Assembly (NCBI RefSeq): GCF_020497125.1
Contig: NC_059075.1
Span: 27,254,003 to 27,318,002, forward strand
Origin: Mauremys mutica
Taxonomy: Eukaryota > Chordata > Testudines > Geoemydidae
DNA: 64,000 bases
Direction: 5' to 3'
The notes under the pieces are model-generated. The model was not told the DNA's origin and ran no database searches. It worked only from the letters and a program-made list of their open reading frames with translations. Positions 21,745 to 33,413 of this stretch are shown here, piece by piece (the stretch's first letter is position 1; every line of letters begins with the position of its first letter). The position numbers and the translations under genes are program-made.

Positions 21745-22110
21745 GCCCGTATGTGTGAGGGGGTGTACAAACCACACACTGGAGAGCAATGGGTTAAGGA
21801 ACAGCTCTGGCCTCACCCAGCCGCACCTGCAGGGCTTGCACAAGCTGGAGGAAGGGCTTTAAAAACAGGAGCAGGGCACTTCAGAGGGAGGCAGTGTAAG
21901 GGAGCAGAGGGTGGTTCTGAAGGGAAAAATATTACCCAGGAGCTCATTGCCTGGGACCTGCAATGCAGGCCTGTGCAAACCAACAGAGCAGAAGCAGTGG
22001 CTGAGACTCCAGGCCAGAGTCTTGATTAGAGTGAGTTACTCAGGGAAGCTAAAGGGGATTGGGGTAAGATGTAGTCCAGGGGAGAGCAGTAGCTTAGCAC
22101 CCCAACAGAA
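21745..22110 (+). repeat. Possible LTR or internal retroelement fragment
   Basis: Contains GGGCTTTAAAAACAGGAGC (TATA-like) followed by LTR-like purine-rich sequence. The family was not recognised and ends were not defined. Confidence 0.25.
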
Positions 22111-23967
22111 TTTCTAGGCACCTAGATACCGCCATCGTGCCCATGGCGTCAGAATCTGCTACAAAGAGACAGACAGACAGAATCAATGAAATCTGTCTCA
22201 AATGGCCACTCTAGGGACTGACAATTTTTTAAAAACAAAGACAACCTTTAGATAAAGGTGGAGCAGAACTGAATACAATCACCCTGATCTTCTGTTGTTG
22301 CCAGATAGGGCACACTGCACATTTCAGGAGGGGCAGGGTTGCAATCTCCCTCTGTGCTCCTCAGGCCACTGTGCACTCCTGAAGGCTGCTTTATCTTCCA
22401 CTGGCTGCCTATGGCCACCAGCGTGGCAGATGCCCAAAATGGTCATGGGGAACACAGAACTGGCTTAAAAACATTTTCTGAGCTGCACCAAGCACTCCTC
22501 TGTGTCAGCTCAGAGTCTTGTCTTCAGTGCTATCAGTCTGGCATTGTTCACCAGCATCCATTCACTAAAACTCTTTAGAAGGTAAAGGTACATAATGCAT
22601 ACAGTCAGTAAACTACCAATAATATCTATCTAAGACGTGCTGGAGCTTTAGGGAGTTTCCATGCCTGACAAAGTAGACCTTCTTTGTCAGCTATTGCTTG
22701 GAAATGATGCTAACTGTGCTGTTCTCTTTCTTTTTAAACTGGACACCGATAGAGGTCTCAGTGCCACACCATCGTATAGGTAACAGGGTTCCAGGAATAG
22801 AGTAAATGCTAAATTCATTTTCATCAGTCTCATTGTTTGAGCCTCTTGAACTGTTCCTTCCTAGCAGTCAGCCTGAGCAAAAGGAAATACAGCAGGATTT
22901 TAAAACCACGTCCTTCTTGTGTGACTAAAACAAGACACAGAACATTACAGTCCGTACCCTTAAAAGGCTTGTAATCTAGTTAGTCGCAGGAAAAACAGTT
23001 CAGACCCAAATAATTAGAGCTGGATAAGTCGTTTAGTTGATAAATTTCACTTTGCTATTGTTAGCAAGCAGTAATTATAATATAAGTGGCCTAATGCTGG
23101 TAGGTATGGTGGAAGAGGCATGCTTTAATGAATGATTTTAAGAAGAGAAGATGTGTGTGTGTGGGGGGGGGGCTGCCTTTTGTGCCCAGGTGGTAGGGAA
23201 TTCTAAATAGGAGGGGCTGCATGGAAGAAAGCATGGAGATGGGAATCAGAGAAGGCTACACAGGAAACCGTGAGGCTGGAGGCTCTGAGGAAGTGTAGGA
23301 ACAGGAAGAAATGAGAGCAAAGAGGTGAGAAGGTTTACTTGCTTATTTCCCAAGCTAGCCACACTAAGAGAGAAGGCTGTGGATTAGTGACAATAATAAA
23401 CCCAAGGTTAAGTTTTTCTTGATTCCATTCGAACAGTGTGTGGGTCAGGATAGCATCATCCATATCCCATTTAGACAAGCAACAATATCTGATTGCAATA
23501 AAAGTCAGGAAATGAAGGAAGGGAAGTGGCTTTTTATCCTCCTAAATATTACCAGAGGTCATAGAAAGGTAAAGATTCAGTTATTGCTTTTTGTTTGTTT
23601 GTTTGTTTTAACATCTGTGTTTTACACTCCTAGCCTGCTGTTTCCTGGCCAAAGGCTTAGTGGCTGAATCAAATTGTACTTACTGTAGCAGAAACACTGC
23701 AAGGCAACTGAATGGCATAAAGTGGGAGGAGAGGGGGAAGAGATGTCACCAAAAAGCTCATCACTTCAATCAAGGCAGAATCATTGAACTAAAACCTCCC
23801 AAGATGGGGAAATGTTTTGATAAAAAGATCAGGGCAAGAGCCCTGGAAAAACACATTGCTTACTAAGGCAAGGCAACAGAGTGGAATACAATGCAGGATT
23901 AGAGAGCATGACAAAATGCAGCTGTGGAAGGGAGGAATACAGCGAGAATCATAGGGGATGGAGGGCA
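22111..23967. other. Unassigned sequence with simple repeats
   Basis: No gene supported. Simple repeats: a GT run then a G run at about 23152-23172, and (GTTT)n at about 23590-23609. 'CTTGTAATCTAGTTAGTCG' near 22970 resembles the L2/MIR-like repeat seen elsewhere in the window. Confidence 0.45.
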
Positions 23968-24307
23968 AGATTTAGAAAGTATTTAGGTACCTAAAGATGC
24001 AGGTAGGTGTGTTGTGGAATTTGCAAAAGTGCCCAGATCATAGAATATCAGGGTTGGAAGAGACCTCAGGAGGTCATCTAGTCCAACCCCTGGCTTGCTC
24101 AAAGCAGGACCAATCCCCAGACAGATTTTTGCCCCAGATCCTTAAATGGTCCCCTCAAAGATTGAATTTACAACCCTGGGTTTAACAGGCTGATGCTCAA
24201 ACCACTGAGCTATCCCTCCCCCCAGATGAGCTTGGTGTTTAATTCATATTGGCTTGTAATGGGAGTTAAGTGCCTAACCTGCACAGGTGCTTTTGTAAAT
24301 CCCGCTA
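23968..24307. repeat. Palindromic TTTAGGTACCTAA-type repeat, split by a SINE
   Basis: The left part ('AAGTATTTAGGTACCTAAAG', then ATGCAGGTAGG) and right part (GGGAGTTAAGTGCCTAACC, TTTTGTAAATCCC) belong together, as shown by an uninterrupted relative at 45009-45131. A tRNA-derived SINE is inserted between them. Confidence 0.65.
24039..24220 (-). repeat. tRNA-derived SINE with CR1-like tail (tortoise Pol III type)
   Basis: On the minus strand it starts GGGATAGCTCAGTGGTTTG, with a Pol III A box TAGCTCAGTGG. A B-box region GGGTTGTAAATTCAATC follows, then a body ending in CR1-like GGTTGGACTAGATGACC and GATATTCTATGATCT. The flanking direct repeat CCCAGAT (24032-24038, 24221-24227) marks the insertion. 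This is a SINE and not a tRNA gene: the acceptor 3' half is missing and the sequence continues as CR1 tail. Such SINEs are mobilised by CR1-type enzymes. Confidence 0.9.
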
Positions 24308-24320
24308 TGTCCCAATCTTA

Positions 24321-24560
24321 GTAGAGCTGGTCAGGAAAATTACCATGACACATTTTTCCATCAGAATTTGCCCAGTCATCAATCAAAACATCTTGTGGAA
24401 ATGGTTAGATTTTCACGAACTCCCGATGGAACCCAGGGAGGCTGCAAAACCAGGTAGTTTAATTAACATTATGCTGCCCCTGTATTTCTAGTTGTTCAAT
24501 TTTGCATTGAAAAAACATGATTGCACTGTAGAAATTGTCCTGGAGAAAGTTGGCGGTTTT
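24321..24560. repeat. AT-rich palindromic repeat (AGCTGGTCA family), copy 3
   Basis: Starts GTAGAGCTGGTCAGGAAAAT and shares TTTTTCCATCAGAATTT-like sequence with the other copies. The right edge was not defined. Confidence 0.45.
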
Positions 24561-24685
24561 GACAGGTGTGTTGCAGCTAAACTATTTAAAACCTGGAAAG
24601 GTGAGAGAGGATTGGGGGAATAGGCCTGTTAGCTTGATATTTCTACTAAAATGGTTAATGTTGACATTTAATTTGTCATCATTAG

Positions 24686-25728
24686 TGTAACACTGGCAAA
24701 CCAGGGGCCAGCTCTTGCCAAGACTGAAGACATTAGCTAAGAACTGACAAACTTGTAGCTGGAGACCAGGCCAATTGACCTGTATGTTAGTTTTACTCAG
24801 AATTATTAATCTTATAAGAATATATTTAGTGTTTAGACTCCATGAAAAGTATGTAAGTTGCTACATGCATTAATATCACTTGCAATATCTGAATTCCATG
24901 CTATAAGAAAATATGTAAGTTTTGCTTTTTAACTTTGAATTTGTGTGCTCTGAATTTATGAATCCAGGCATGAGACTCCTCCCCTCACCCATCCAGAAGG
25001 ACTATCAAAATCAGATGGCCCATCAAGGAATATCACAATACAGAGTTGGTTAATGGCCCTTCCTGCACCTGGGAAGTGCTATGTGCCAGGAAGCTCCGCC
25101 TGTAGGTTTGGAAGCTGAATAAAGGAAATAAAACAAAACCACAGGAAAATTGTCCATCTTTTTGGTTGGTTGAATTCTGAAGGGCCAGAGACTCTAAACT
25201 GAAGCCAGAGATCCCCCAAGGGCTGCCTCCGGGGTCCACCCTGAAAGACACCTTGAATTGGAAGATCACAACAATTCTGACACTCTTAGGATTTAGATGG
25301 TAACTCATTTGTGTGTATATGTTTGCTTGCTTTAATCTGTAAATAACTCATTTCTTTTTCCTAGTTAATAAACTTGTAGATAGTTTATTACAGGATTGAC
25401 TATAGGCAGTATCTTTGGTGTAAGATCTAGGGTACCAATTGATCTAGGATCGGTGACTGGAAGCAACGTGAATGTGGTGTGATTTTTAGTGTAAGTGACC
25501 ATTTATCACTAAGTCCAGTTTGTCCTTGGGGGGCAAGATAGACTGGAGAGTCTAAGGGGGCTGTCTGTGACTCGAGGGTAAGACTGTTATAGTGATCCAG
25601 GAGTCCACATTTGTTACTAGCTTGATTAAATCTAATAGACCCTCACCACTGGCTTGGGGTGTCTGCCTTGTTTTTGAGTCTGCGTCGAGGTAGGCACTCA
25701 TAGTTATGACCCACTGCAGACAGTGACA
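24686..25728 (+). mobile_element. Solo LTR of family A (1,043 bp)
   Basis: Begins TGTAACACTGGCAAACC and ends GACAGTGACA, flanked by a perfect 5-bp duplication ATTAG (24681-24685, 25729-25733). Polyadenylation signal AATAAA at 25367-25372. No internal retroviral genes adjoin it, so it is a recombined solo LTR of an endogenous retrovirus-like element. This copy defines the boundaries of the family A pieces at 14498-16649 and 29892-30845. Confidence 0.93.
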
Positions 25729-26914
25729 ATTAGCTCTTAGAGTTAATAACCCATTGAGATGAATTGGGCAGTTCACACTTTTCTTAGGGCTATTCTAATT
25801 TGTGCCAGCAGCCACAGGGCAGACAGAGATTACCAAAGTGCAGGGAAAAAACAGCCACTCTCTCTTCTTTCTGGCTATGACCCCTACATCAATACTCACC
25901 AAGAGAGGTCGCATAAGACCAGAGGATCCTTTTTGGCTGGATTCACTGGGCCTACTTTCTGCCAATGAAGCAATGCCAAGGAACCAGAGTGCAACCCAGG
26001 ACCGGGGTCCCTTTATTTAAAATCACTGCTGATGCATTTGGTTCAAGGGAGAGAATTTTCAGAGACAATATCTGAATTAAAAAGATCAGAATGTTTCATT
26101 AAGAGCCAACTTGGCAGGGACACTGTGAATTCAAATGAGACACTACAATTTAATCTTTCAAATATTTGTACTTGGATTAAAATTAAAACTCTTCGCTTAC
26201 GAGCCAATCTATCTGAACAATCAAATGAAAAATGAACGTGGTCATTAAAAAACGGAGTAAACTTGCTGTTACTTTAAAAAAAAACTGGTAGTTTTCAAGG
26301 ACTTTTCACATCAATATTTTTCTGCTTTTTTCTATCTTCATACTTTCAATAAAATCAAATGGTGTACTTGCTTGTTAATCTGTTGCTATGGGAAGATGGT
26401 GAGACCAGAAAACGGTGAGGATTATGACTCTAGCAGTAGGAAGATGATTATATAAAATTGCTTTTGCTAACAGTGTAAGGTATTCAGAAGTAAATGGTTG
26501 TATCTCTTCATGTTTTCCCTTTATGTGGCTCGCTGGAAAAAAGCTTCTTTGGTTGAATGAATGTCATTTCTGGTTTGGCTTTTTATAGAGATCAAAAGTT
26601 AGGCCTCCATCTATGCCCTGAAACATATGATCCTTACAAGGAACAAGTGTGCTGGGTTCCAGTCTGAAACAACTGTGGTTTTTTTGTAACATTAATATAG
26701 CTTCTGTTTTCTGATTCCTGTTTTTGCTGCGATACAAGGGACTTCTTACCATCAAGGGCCAAGTTGGCAACCTGACAGATGCCTAAGTGCTTCACCTCAT
26801 TGTTGTGATTTGTTGACCGTAATCTATAGAAGCCCCAATCAAGATCTACCGTGCTACATGTTGTACATATACAAAATGGAAGGCTGTTGCTGCCCCAAAG
26901 ACTTTCTGGTATAA
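25729..26914. other. Unassigned sequence, AT-rich in part
   Basis: Open frames at 25759-26235 have no recognisable family. No gene or repeat assignment is supported. Confidence 0.4.
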
Positions 26915-27080
26915 GTAGACAAAGGATGTCGTATTATTATCCCCACTTTACCAGTGAGGAACAGAGAGATTAAATGGTTTACCCAGCATCACATAGGGAG
27001 TCTGCTGAAGAGCTGGGAACTGAACCATACTCTCCTGTGTTGTAACTCAATACTTTAATCATGTAATGATGCTGCCTTGG
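26915..27080 (-). repeat. MIR-type SINE fragment
   Basis: Plus-strand 'TATTATTATCCCCACTTTAC', 'GGTTTACCCAGCATCACATA' and 'GAGCTGGGAACTGAACC' match the reverse complement of MIR. Confidence 0.75.
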
Positions 27081-27117
27081 GTGGGACACTTCTGAGAGTA
27101 TCAATTCAGGACAAATT

Positions 27118-28143
27118 GCTTAGAGCGGGGCAGTTACAGCCCAAGGCTGGGGTTTCTCCACTTCTTAGGCACACCACACCAGACAGACAGAGAGGACTTT
27201 GGTTTTATCCCACTGGCTAACCACAAGTCACACAAGCAATTCCCTTAGACACTCCAGTTTCCCAGTATCACCACCACTGCCACTCGTTATGGGGACAAAT
27301 GGTTATGAAAATCAACACCCTGGTAAAAGAAAAAGATTCTCCTGATCCCAAAGGACCAAGCCCCAGACCCAGGTCAATATACAAATCAGATATTACCCAC
27401 AAATCACGCTGTTACTAATCTTTTAGAATCTAAAATCTAAAGATTTATTCATAAAAGGAAAAAGATATAGATGAGAGCTAGAATTGGTTAAATGGAATCA
27501 GTTACATACAGTAATGGCAAAGTTCTTGGTTCAGGCTTGTAGCAGTGATGGCATAAACTGCAGGCTCAAATTAGGTTTCTGGAGTATATCCACAGCTGGG
27601 ATGGGTCATTCAGTCCTTTGTTCAGAGCTTCAGTTTGTAGCAAGGTTCCTCCAAAGGTCAGAAGCAGGACTGGAGACAAGATGGAGGAGATGCAGCTGCC
27701 TTTTATAGTCTCTTGCCATGTGGCCTCTGCTTTCTTTGTCCCAAAGACAAGCTACCCAGCACATGGCATAGAAAAACCTTAGAGTTCTGTCCATAGGCAT
27801 GTCCCTTCATGCCTTGCTGAGTCACAAGGTGTATCTGCCTTCTCTCACTGTATTAATTGTATAGCTGATGGTCCTTAATGGGCCATCAATCAGGATAGGC
27901 GGTGCTGATGCCAAATTGTCTGGTGGTGTCACCCAGAAGCGTAGCACAAGTTTGAAATACAGACAGTATAGAGCCAATACTTATAACTTTAAATACAAAA
28001 ATGATACATGCATACATAACCTGCAAACCATAACCTTGTCATAGACACCTTACTTGACCTCCTTTGTACAAGATTTGGTGCCACTACAGGATCTTGGTTG
28101 CAACAATGGTCTATACGGTCACAGTTTGTGTTAATAACATCAC
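27118..28143 (-). mobile_element. LTR-like element of family C, reverse
   Basis: The plus strand runs from GCTTAGAGCGGGGCAG to GTTAATAACATCAC between direct repeats AAATT (27113-27117, 28144-28148). On the minus strand it would begin TGTGATGTTATTAAC, an LTR-like start. AGATTTATTC near 27440 is a reversed AATAAA. The exact TG...CA cut does not agree perfectly with the duplication, so edges are good to within a few bases. No coding region. Confidence 0.6.
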
Positions 28144-28148
28144 AAATT

Positions 28149-28960
28149 ATAAGATCATTCTGCTTCTTTCTTGTTTTCAATGTGTTTTACCTTGCATAAA
28201 GGCTCATGCCTGCATTGCTTGCGCCTAAATTCTGCTCTTAAGCTACACATATAAATGTGGAGTAACTCTACTGACTTCATTGATCTCACTCCTAATTTGC
28301 ACTTGTTTAAGAGAGAGCATAAACTGGCCCCTTGACTATAATGGCAGTTTTGCTGACAGAGGGACTATATGGCTGGGTCCTAACTGTCTACAACCCTAAC
28401 ATTTACCGTCTTACTTCTTTGCTGAATACAAATTGTTGCTCACTAGTAATAAAAACCTACAGTTGACTCGCTTCCTCCTCATCCAGCAATTACAGAGGGA
28501 GATCTCTTGCTAGACATGAAAAAACAGTATCAGAAGTTTTTAGAATTCTCTGGGTCACCCCACACTCTTGTCACTCCTGCACTCTGCATGACATATCCTG
28601 AATCCCAGATTTTCCGTTACTTTATCAAAGTCTTCTAATTCCATTTTGGATTTTTTCTCTTTCAGGGTCTGAAGTTTTTAGCACCTTGCCCTCATTCCTA
28701 TTGCTGGATTCCTGAGAAATTTAATATATTTTCTCTATAACTCATATACTTTCTTCCTTTTGCAATTCTTAATTGAGTGTATTTTAATGCCTCATGCAAA
28801 ATCAATTGGGCATTTTAAAACAGAAGTAGCAGAAACTAGGTGCCATTTTGAAGGGAATATTTCCTAAAATTTATATCTGAATCTTTAACACAGGGATTGA
28901 AGTGAGATTTTTATAAAACTAAAACCATCAAACTTATCAGCGGCTCAGCCACACATTTAA
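28149..28960. other. Unassigned AT-rich sequence
   Basis: No gene seen. A short 'GTGGAGTAACTCTACTGACTT' piece near 28260 resembles the short palindromic repeats of this window. Confidence 0.4.
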
Positions 28961-29667
28961 AAGGTCCTTGTGCGGGTTTCAATATTCAAAAGAATAGCCT
29001 GCAAGGGAAAGGTGGACAACAGGACGGTATGCTGCCTTCCTGAAACCAAGACACAAGATGTCACTCTAAGATTAGATAGGCTTTTGAAGCCGACATAATG
29101 GTTCATATTGGCACTAATGACACTGTATAGTGGGGTAACTTTCAAGGTAGTAAATGTCCTCAGGGAACTCACAAGCATGCTGAAGAAGACTGTCCAAGGG
29201 ATCTTCTCTGAGACCCTTCCTGTCCCATAAGCAAAGGAAGACAATAGGCAGAAGATTCTAGAAGTGAATTGCTGGATAGCTAAGTGGTGTAGTAGGCAGG
29301 GTTTTGGTTTTGTGGACCATTGGTCCACCTTCTATGGGGACAGTTGGTGATATTTGTTTGGATGGCCTCCACCTCAGTAAAAGGGGGACCAATATTCTTG
29401 GGGGCAGGTTGGCTAAAGTAGTTACAAGAGTGTTAAACTAATAGCAAAAGGGAAAGGTAAAAAGAGGGAAGATATGAGTGCTCAGCACAAAATTGAGATG
29501 TCCAGAACAAAATTACTCGAGGAACCAAAGGACATCAAGAGAAGAAATTATTGAATTGCCTATAAACCAATGCTAGGAACCTGGCTAATAAACAAAAAAA
29601 AATTGGAATTGCTCATTTATGAGCATAAATTTGATCTAGTTGGTATTACTGAAACCAACTAAATGTC

Positions 29668-29891
29668 GCTCCATGTAGCCACTATTTGTTGGCTCTCCTG
29701 CCGACAAAAACTTTCCATCCCCAATGAGCGGCGTTTGTGTTGTCGGCAGGAGAGCACTGCTGCTGACAAAGCGCTGTTCACACTGGCGGTTGTTGTAGGC
29801 AACATTTTTGTCTTTCAGGGTTGTTGTTGTTTTTTTAACACCTCTGAAAGACAAAATTTTTGCGAATGACAAGCGCCAGTGTAGACATAGC
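29668..29891. mobile_element. Harbinger-type MITE, left end missing
   Basis: The right end CCAGTGTAGACATAGCC is typical of the Harbinger MITEs here. Interior inverted motifs include GGCTCTCCTGCCGAC with GTCGGCAGGAGAGC, and TTTTTGTCTTTCAGG with CTGAAAGACAAAATTTTTG. The left terminus was not found. Confidence 0.65.
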
Positions 29892-30845
29892 CTTGGACTC
29901 TCACAGGGCTGGAGCTATGAAACAGAAACAGAGATTCCCTGGGTCAACCTGGGTTATCCCTAAAAGACATTCAGAACTGACAGATTACTACAGCTCTGTC
30001 ACCTTTTGGAAACCATAGACTGCAACTCTATTGTGTATATATTTGCCAGCTTTAAGCCTGTAATTTCTTTTCTTATTTCTTTTCTTAGGCCTCGTCTATC
30101 ATACAGAGTTAGGTCGATGTAAGGCAGCTTATGTTGACTTAAAATGTAGCTCCCACTGATGTAACTCACCTACTACACTGACTGAACTCTGCCTCCGTGA
30201 GTGGCACAGTGCTTAGGGTGATGTAGTTAGGTCAACACAGTGTCACTGTAGATACTGCATTGCTTACATTGACTGTTGCTGCCCTTCACAAACCATCCCA
30301 AAATGCCTACACTGACAGTTAAATCAGAGCAAGTGCTCCTGATGGGGATGCACCCCTCCTCCCCTCTGACATAAGGAGCATAGTGTGGACATGCAAAAGC
30401 GATTTAATTACTGCAGTGGCTGTACATCGACATAACATTGGTCAACTTGTAGACTTGTCATTAGTTAATAAATCATTTAATAATTTTGCTACATGATTGG
30501 TTACAAGCATTGTCTTTGGTTTGAGATATAAAGTATAAATTGACTAGGGGTGAGTGAGTGGTCTCGTGGGACTGGAAGCAACCTGAATATTTTGTGATCT
30601 TTGGTGTATAGCAACCAACTAGCACTAAGTCCAGCTAGCCTGGGTGGCAAGAGAGACTGGAATACCCAAGAGGACTGTCTGTGACTCCGTGGTAAGCCTG
30701 TTACAGTGCTTCAGGAGTTCACACTTGTTACTGGGTTGGTGAAATCTATAGAAAATACCACCAGTGTGGGGTCTCTGCCCTGCTTCTTCACAGTCTGCCC
30801 TGAGATTGGCACTCAGGGTCACGAGACACTCCAGAGAGCATGACA
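29892..30845 (+). mobile_element. LTR of family A, 5'-truncated, with a nested MITE
   Basis: Matches the 3' two-thirds of the solo LTR at 24686-25728: GTGTATATATTTGCCAGC, 'TTAGTTAATAAATC' with AATAAA at 30467-30472, 'GGACTGGAAGCAACCTGAAT' and a GCATGACA end. A Harbinger MITE sits just upstream of the polyadenylation signal. The LTR's 5' third is replaced by MITE sequence. Confidence 0.82.
30088..30460. mobile_element. PIF/Harbinger-type MITE (373 bp)
   Basis: Starts GGCCTCGTCTATCATAC after TTA (30085-30087) and ends AACTTGTAGACTTGTCA before TTA (30461-30463). The interrupted LTR reads TTTTCTTAGTTAATAAA once the MITE is removed, matching its relatives, so TTA is a true duplication. Confidence 0.88.
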
Positions 30846-31518
30846 CCCACAACTGAGGAAGAAGGCTATATTGGTTTTAAAAAAGCAATCTGGTTTAGAG
30901 GGGAAGTGAAGGCAACTACATAAAAAGTGTAAGTATATCAGAAACAGAAAGAATCCTAACAATGGTATTGATTCATTACTAGATGGACAAGGTAGAATTA
31001 TCAATAATAATGCAGAAAAGGCAGAAGTGTTCAACAAATATTTTTGTTATGTATTTGGGAAAAGCAGATGATGTAGCCATTTCTTATGATAACACTTTCC
31101 ATGCCACTAGTATCTCAGGAGACCGTTAAACAGCAGCTACGATAGTAAGACATTTTAAAATCAGCAGATCCCAATAATTTTCATCTGAAAGTTTTAAAAG
31201 AGCTGGCTGAGGCACTCACTGGGCTGCTTATGTTGATTTTTATAAACCTTGGAACACGGGAAGTTCAAGAAGACTGGAATGAATGTTGTGCAGATATTTA
31301 AAAAGAGTAAACAGGATGACCCAGGTAATTATAGGTCTGTCAGTCTGACCAATCCCACTCAAAATAATGCAGCAGCTGATATGGGATTTGATTAATAAAG
31401 AATTAAAGGAGGGCATTATAATTAATGCTATATCAACATAGGTTTATGGAAAATAGAGCCCATCAAACTAACTTGACACCTTTTCTGATGAGATAACAAG
31501 TTTGGTTGCTAAAGGTAA

Positions 31519-32112
31519 TGTCAGGCTTTTGAGTTCTAGGCAGTCATGCCTAATGGTTGGAGAGGGGGTTAAGAACAGGTACCAAAGGTCATAGCTGGAT
31601 GTAGAGTCAGGTCTGGGCCATGGGCGGCACTAAAATTGGGATCTGGGGATAGGCAGTGGATCAGAACCACGGCCAGAGTCCATAAACAAGTCAAATCAGG
31701 ATTGCACTTAGAGTCTGGCAGCAGGCCAAAAATCAAAACTGGGCTGACGTCAGTCCAAAGGTCTAGAGGTCAAGAGGCAGGTGCAGGGCTGGTGAGGATC
31801 AGGAATGGGTGGATTGAGGTCAGACTAGGGTATGGGCGAGGGCTGGATGAAGGCTGGGGCTGGGGCAGAAAGAGAAACAGGGACAGGCTCGAGGACAGAC
31901 AGGAAGCCTGGGGAGTCTGAGACAGCAGGAGGTTTACTAGCTGTGGCACAGACTAAATTGCGGCTCTGGTGGTGATAGTGAAATACTTGTGCCCTGCCCA
32001 GGGACAGGCTGCTGCAGCATGCCTGAGAAATGAGTCACTGCAGGCGCTGCAGGAGGGATGAGTCATTGCCGCTGAGGGAGAAGCCCTGGTCCAGCTGTGG
32101 GTTTGCCTCCCA
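31519..32112 (+). mobile_element. LTR-like insertion (594 bp)
   Basis: Runs TGTCAGGCTTTTGAG to GTTTGCCTCCCA, i.e. TG...CA, flanked by a perfect 5-bp duplication GGTAA (31514-31518, 32113-32117). Interior purine-rich; no AATAAA or coding sequence seen. The structure fits a solo LTR of an unrecognised family. It splits the CR1 just before RT motif A. Confidence 0.7.
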
Positions 32113-32436
32113 GGTAATAGACTTAGATTTCTGTAAGATGTTTGACATTTTGATTAAAAAACCTGAAAGATATAAAATTAACATGGCACACATTAAATGG
32201 ATTAAAAGCTTGCTAAACGATAGGTCTCAAAATGTAATTAAAACATGGAATCATCATCAAATGGGTGTGTTTCTAGTGGGGTACTGCAGGGATCGGTTCG
32301 GGTCCCTACACTATTTAACACTTTTATTAATGACCTGGAAGAAAACAAAAAATCATCATCGATAAAGTTTGCAGATGACACAAAAATTGGGGGAGTGATA
32401 CATAATGAAGAGGACACATCACTGATTAAAGAGTGA
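32113..32436 (+). pseudogene. CR1 reverse transcriptase fragment
   Basis: Frame-shifted pieces carry the RT core: VIDLDFCKMFD (motif A, for YLDFxKAFD), SGVLQGSV (for [11 protein letters not shown]), FNTFINDLE and KFADDTK with both catalytic aspartates still present. Frames change between motifs A and B, so no product is possible. Belongs to the CR1 at 28980-34503. Confidence 0.88.
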
Positions 32437-32842
32437 TCTGGATCACTGGGTAAGTTGGGAACAAGCAAACAGTAGGTTTTTTAACACAGCTAAATGTAAA
32501 TGTAAAGAATGTAGGCCATACTTACAGGATGGGGGATATTATCCTGGGAAGCAGTGACTCTGAACAAGATTCGGGGGGTGGGGGCCATGGTAGATAATCA
32601 TCTGAACAAGAGCACCCAGTGCAGTGCTGTGCACAAAATGCCATCATTGCAAAATGCATCAACAGGGGAATCTGGAGTAGGAGCAGAGAGGTTATTTTAC
32701 TCTGTATTTGGCGCTGGTCGACTGCTGCTAGAATACTGTGTCCAGTCTGGTGTTCACAATTCAAGAAGGAGGATGATAAATTGAAGAGGGTTTAGCGAAG
32801 AGCGCGGATTATGATTAAAGGATTTGAAAACATGCCTTAGAG

Positions 32843-33166
32843 CAGTGTTTCTCAAACTGGGGTCGCCGCTTGTGTAGGGAAAGCCCCTGGCGGGCTGGGC
32901 TGGAGTGTTTACCTGCCCCGTCCGCAGGTCCAGCAGATTGCGGCTCCCACTAGCCATGGTTCGCTGCTCCAGGCCCAGGAGCAAGGGCACGGGCCAAGGG
33001 ACTTACTGGCCGCCGCTTCCAGCAGCTCCCATTAGCCTGCAGCAGCAAACTGCGGCCAGTGGAAGCTGTGATCGGTCGGACCTGCGGATGGGGCAGGTAA
33101 AGAAACCGGCCTGGCCCTCCAAGGGCTTTCCTTACACAAGCGGTGACCCCAGTTTGAGAAACACTG
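32843..33166. mobile_element. hAT-type MITE, CAGTGTTTCTCAAACTGG ends (324 bp)
   Basis: Long inverted ends: CAGTGTTTCTCAAACTGG and its complement, extending through GTCGCCGCTTGTGTAGG and CTTACACAAGCGGTGAC. The flanks CCTTAGAG (32835-32842) and CCTTATAG (33167-33174) are an 8-bp duplication with one change. This end type is typical of Charlie-like hAT elements. GC-rich, non-coding. Confidence 0.92.
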
Positions 33167-33413
33167 CCTTATAGTGATAGACTGAGCTCCATGAATCTAT
33201 TTAGCTTAACAAAGAGATGATTAAGGGGTGATTACAGTCTGTAAGTATCTACATTGGGAACAAATATTTAATAATGGGCTTTTCAATCCAGCAGAGAAAG
33301 GCCTAACATGAGCCAATGGCTGGAGGTTGAAACTGGAGCGATTCAGACTGGAAATAAGGCCTACATTTTTAACTGACAGTACTTACCCATTGGAACAATT
33401 TGCCAAGGCTAAT

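Noticed and set aside
24150..24220. tRNA gene on the minus strand
   Set aside because: A and B boxes are those of a tRNA-derived SINE; no complete cloverleaf or acceptor end, and the sequence continues into a CR1-like tail.
31636..31920. 94-codon plus-strand frame
   Set aside because: Lies inside a TG...CA insertion with a GGTAA duplication; purine-rich composition explains the lack of stops.
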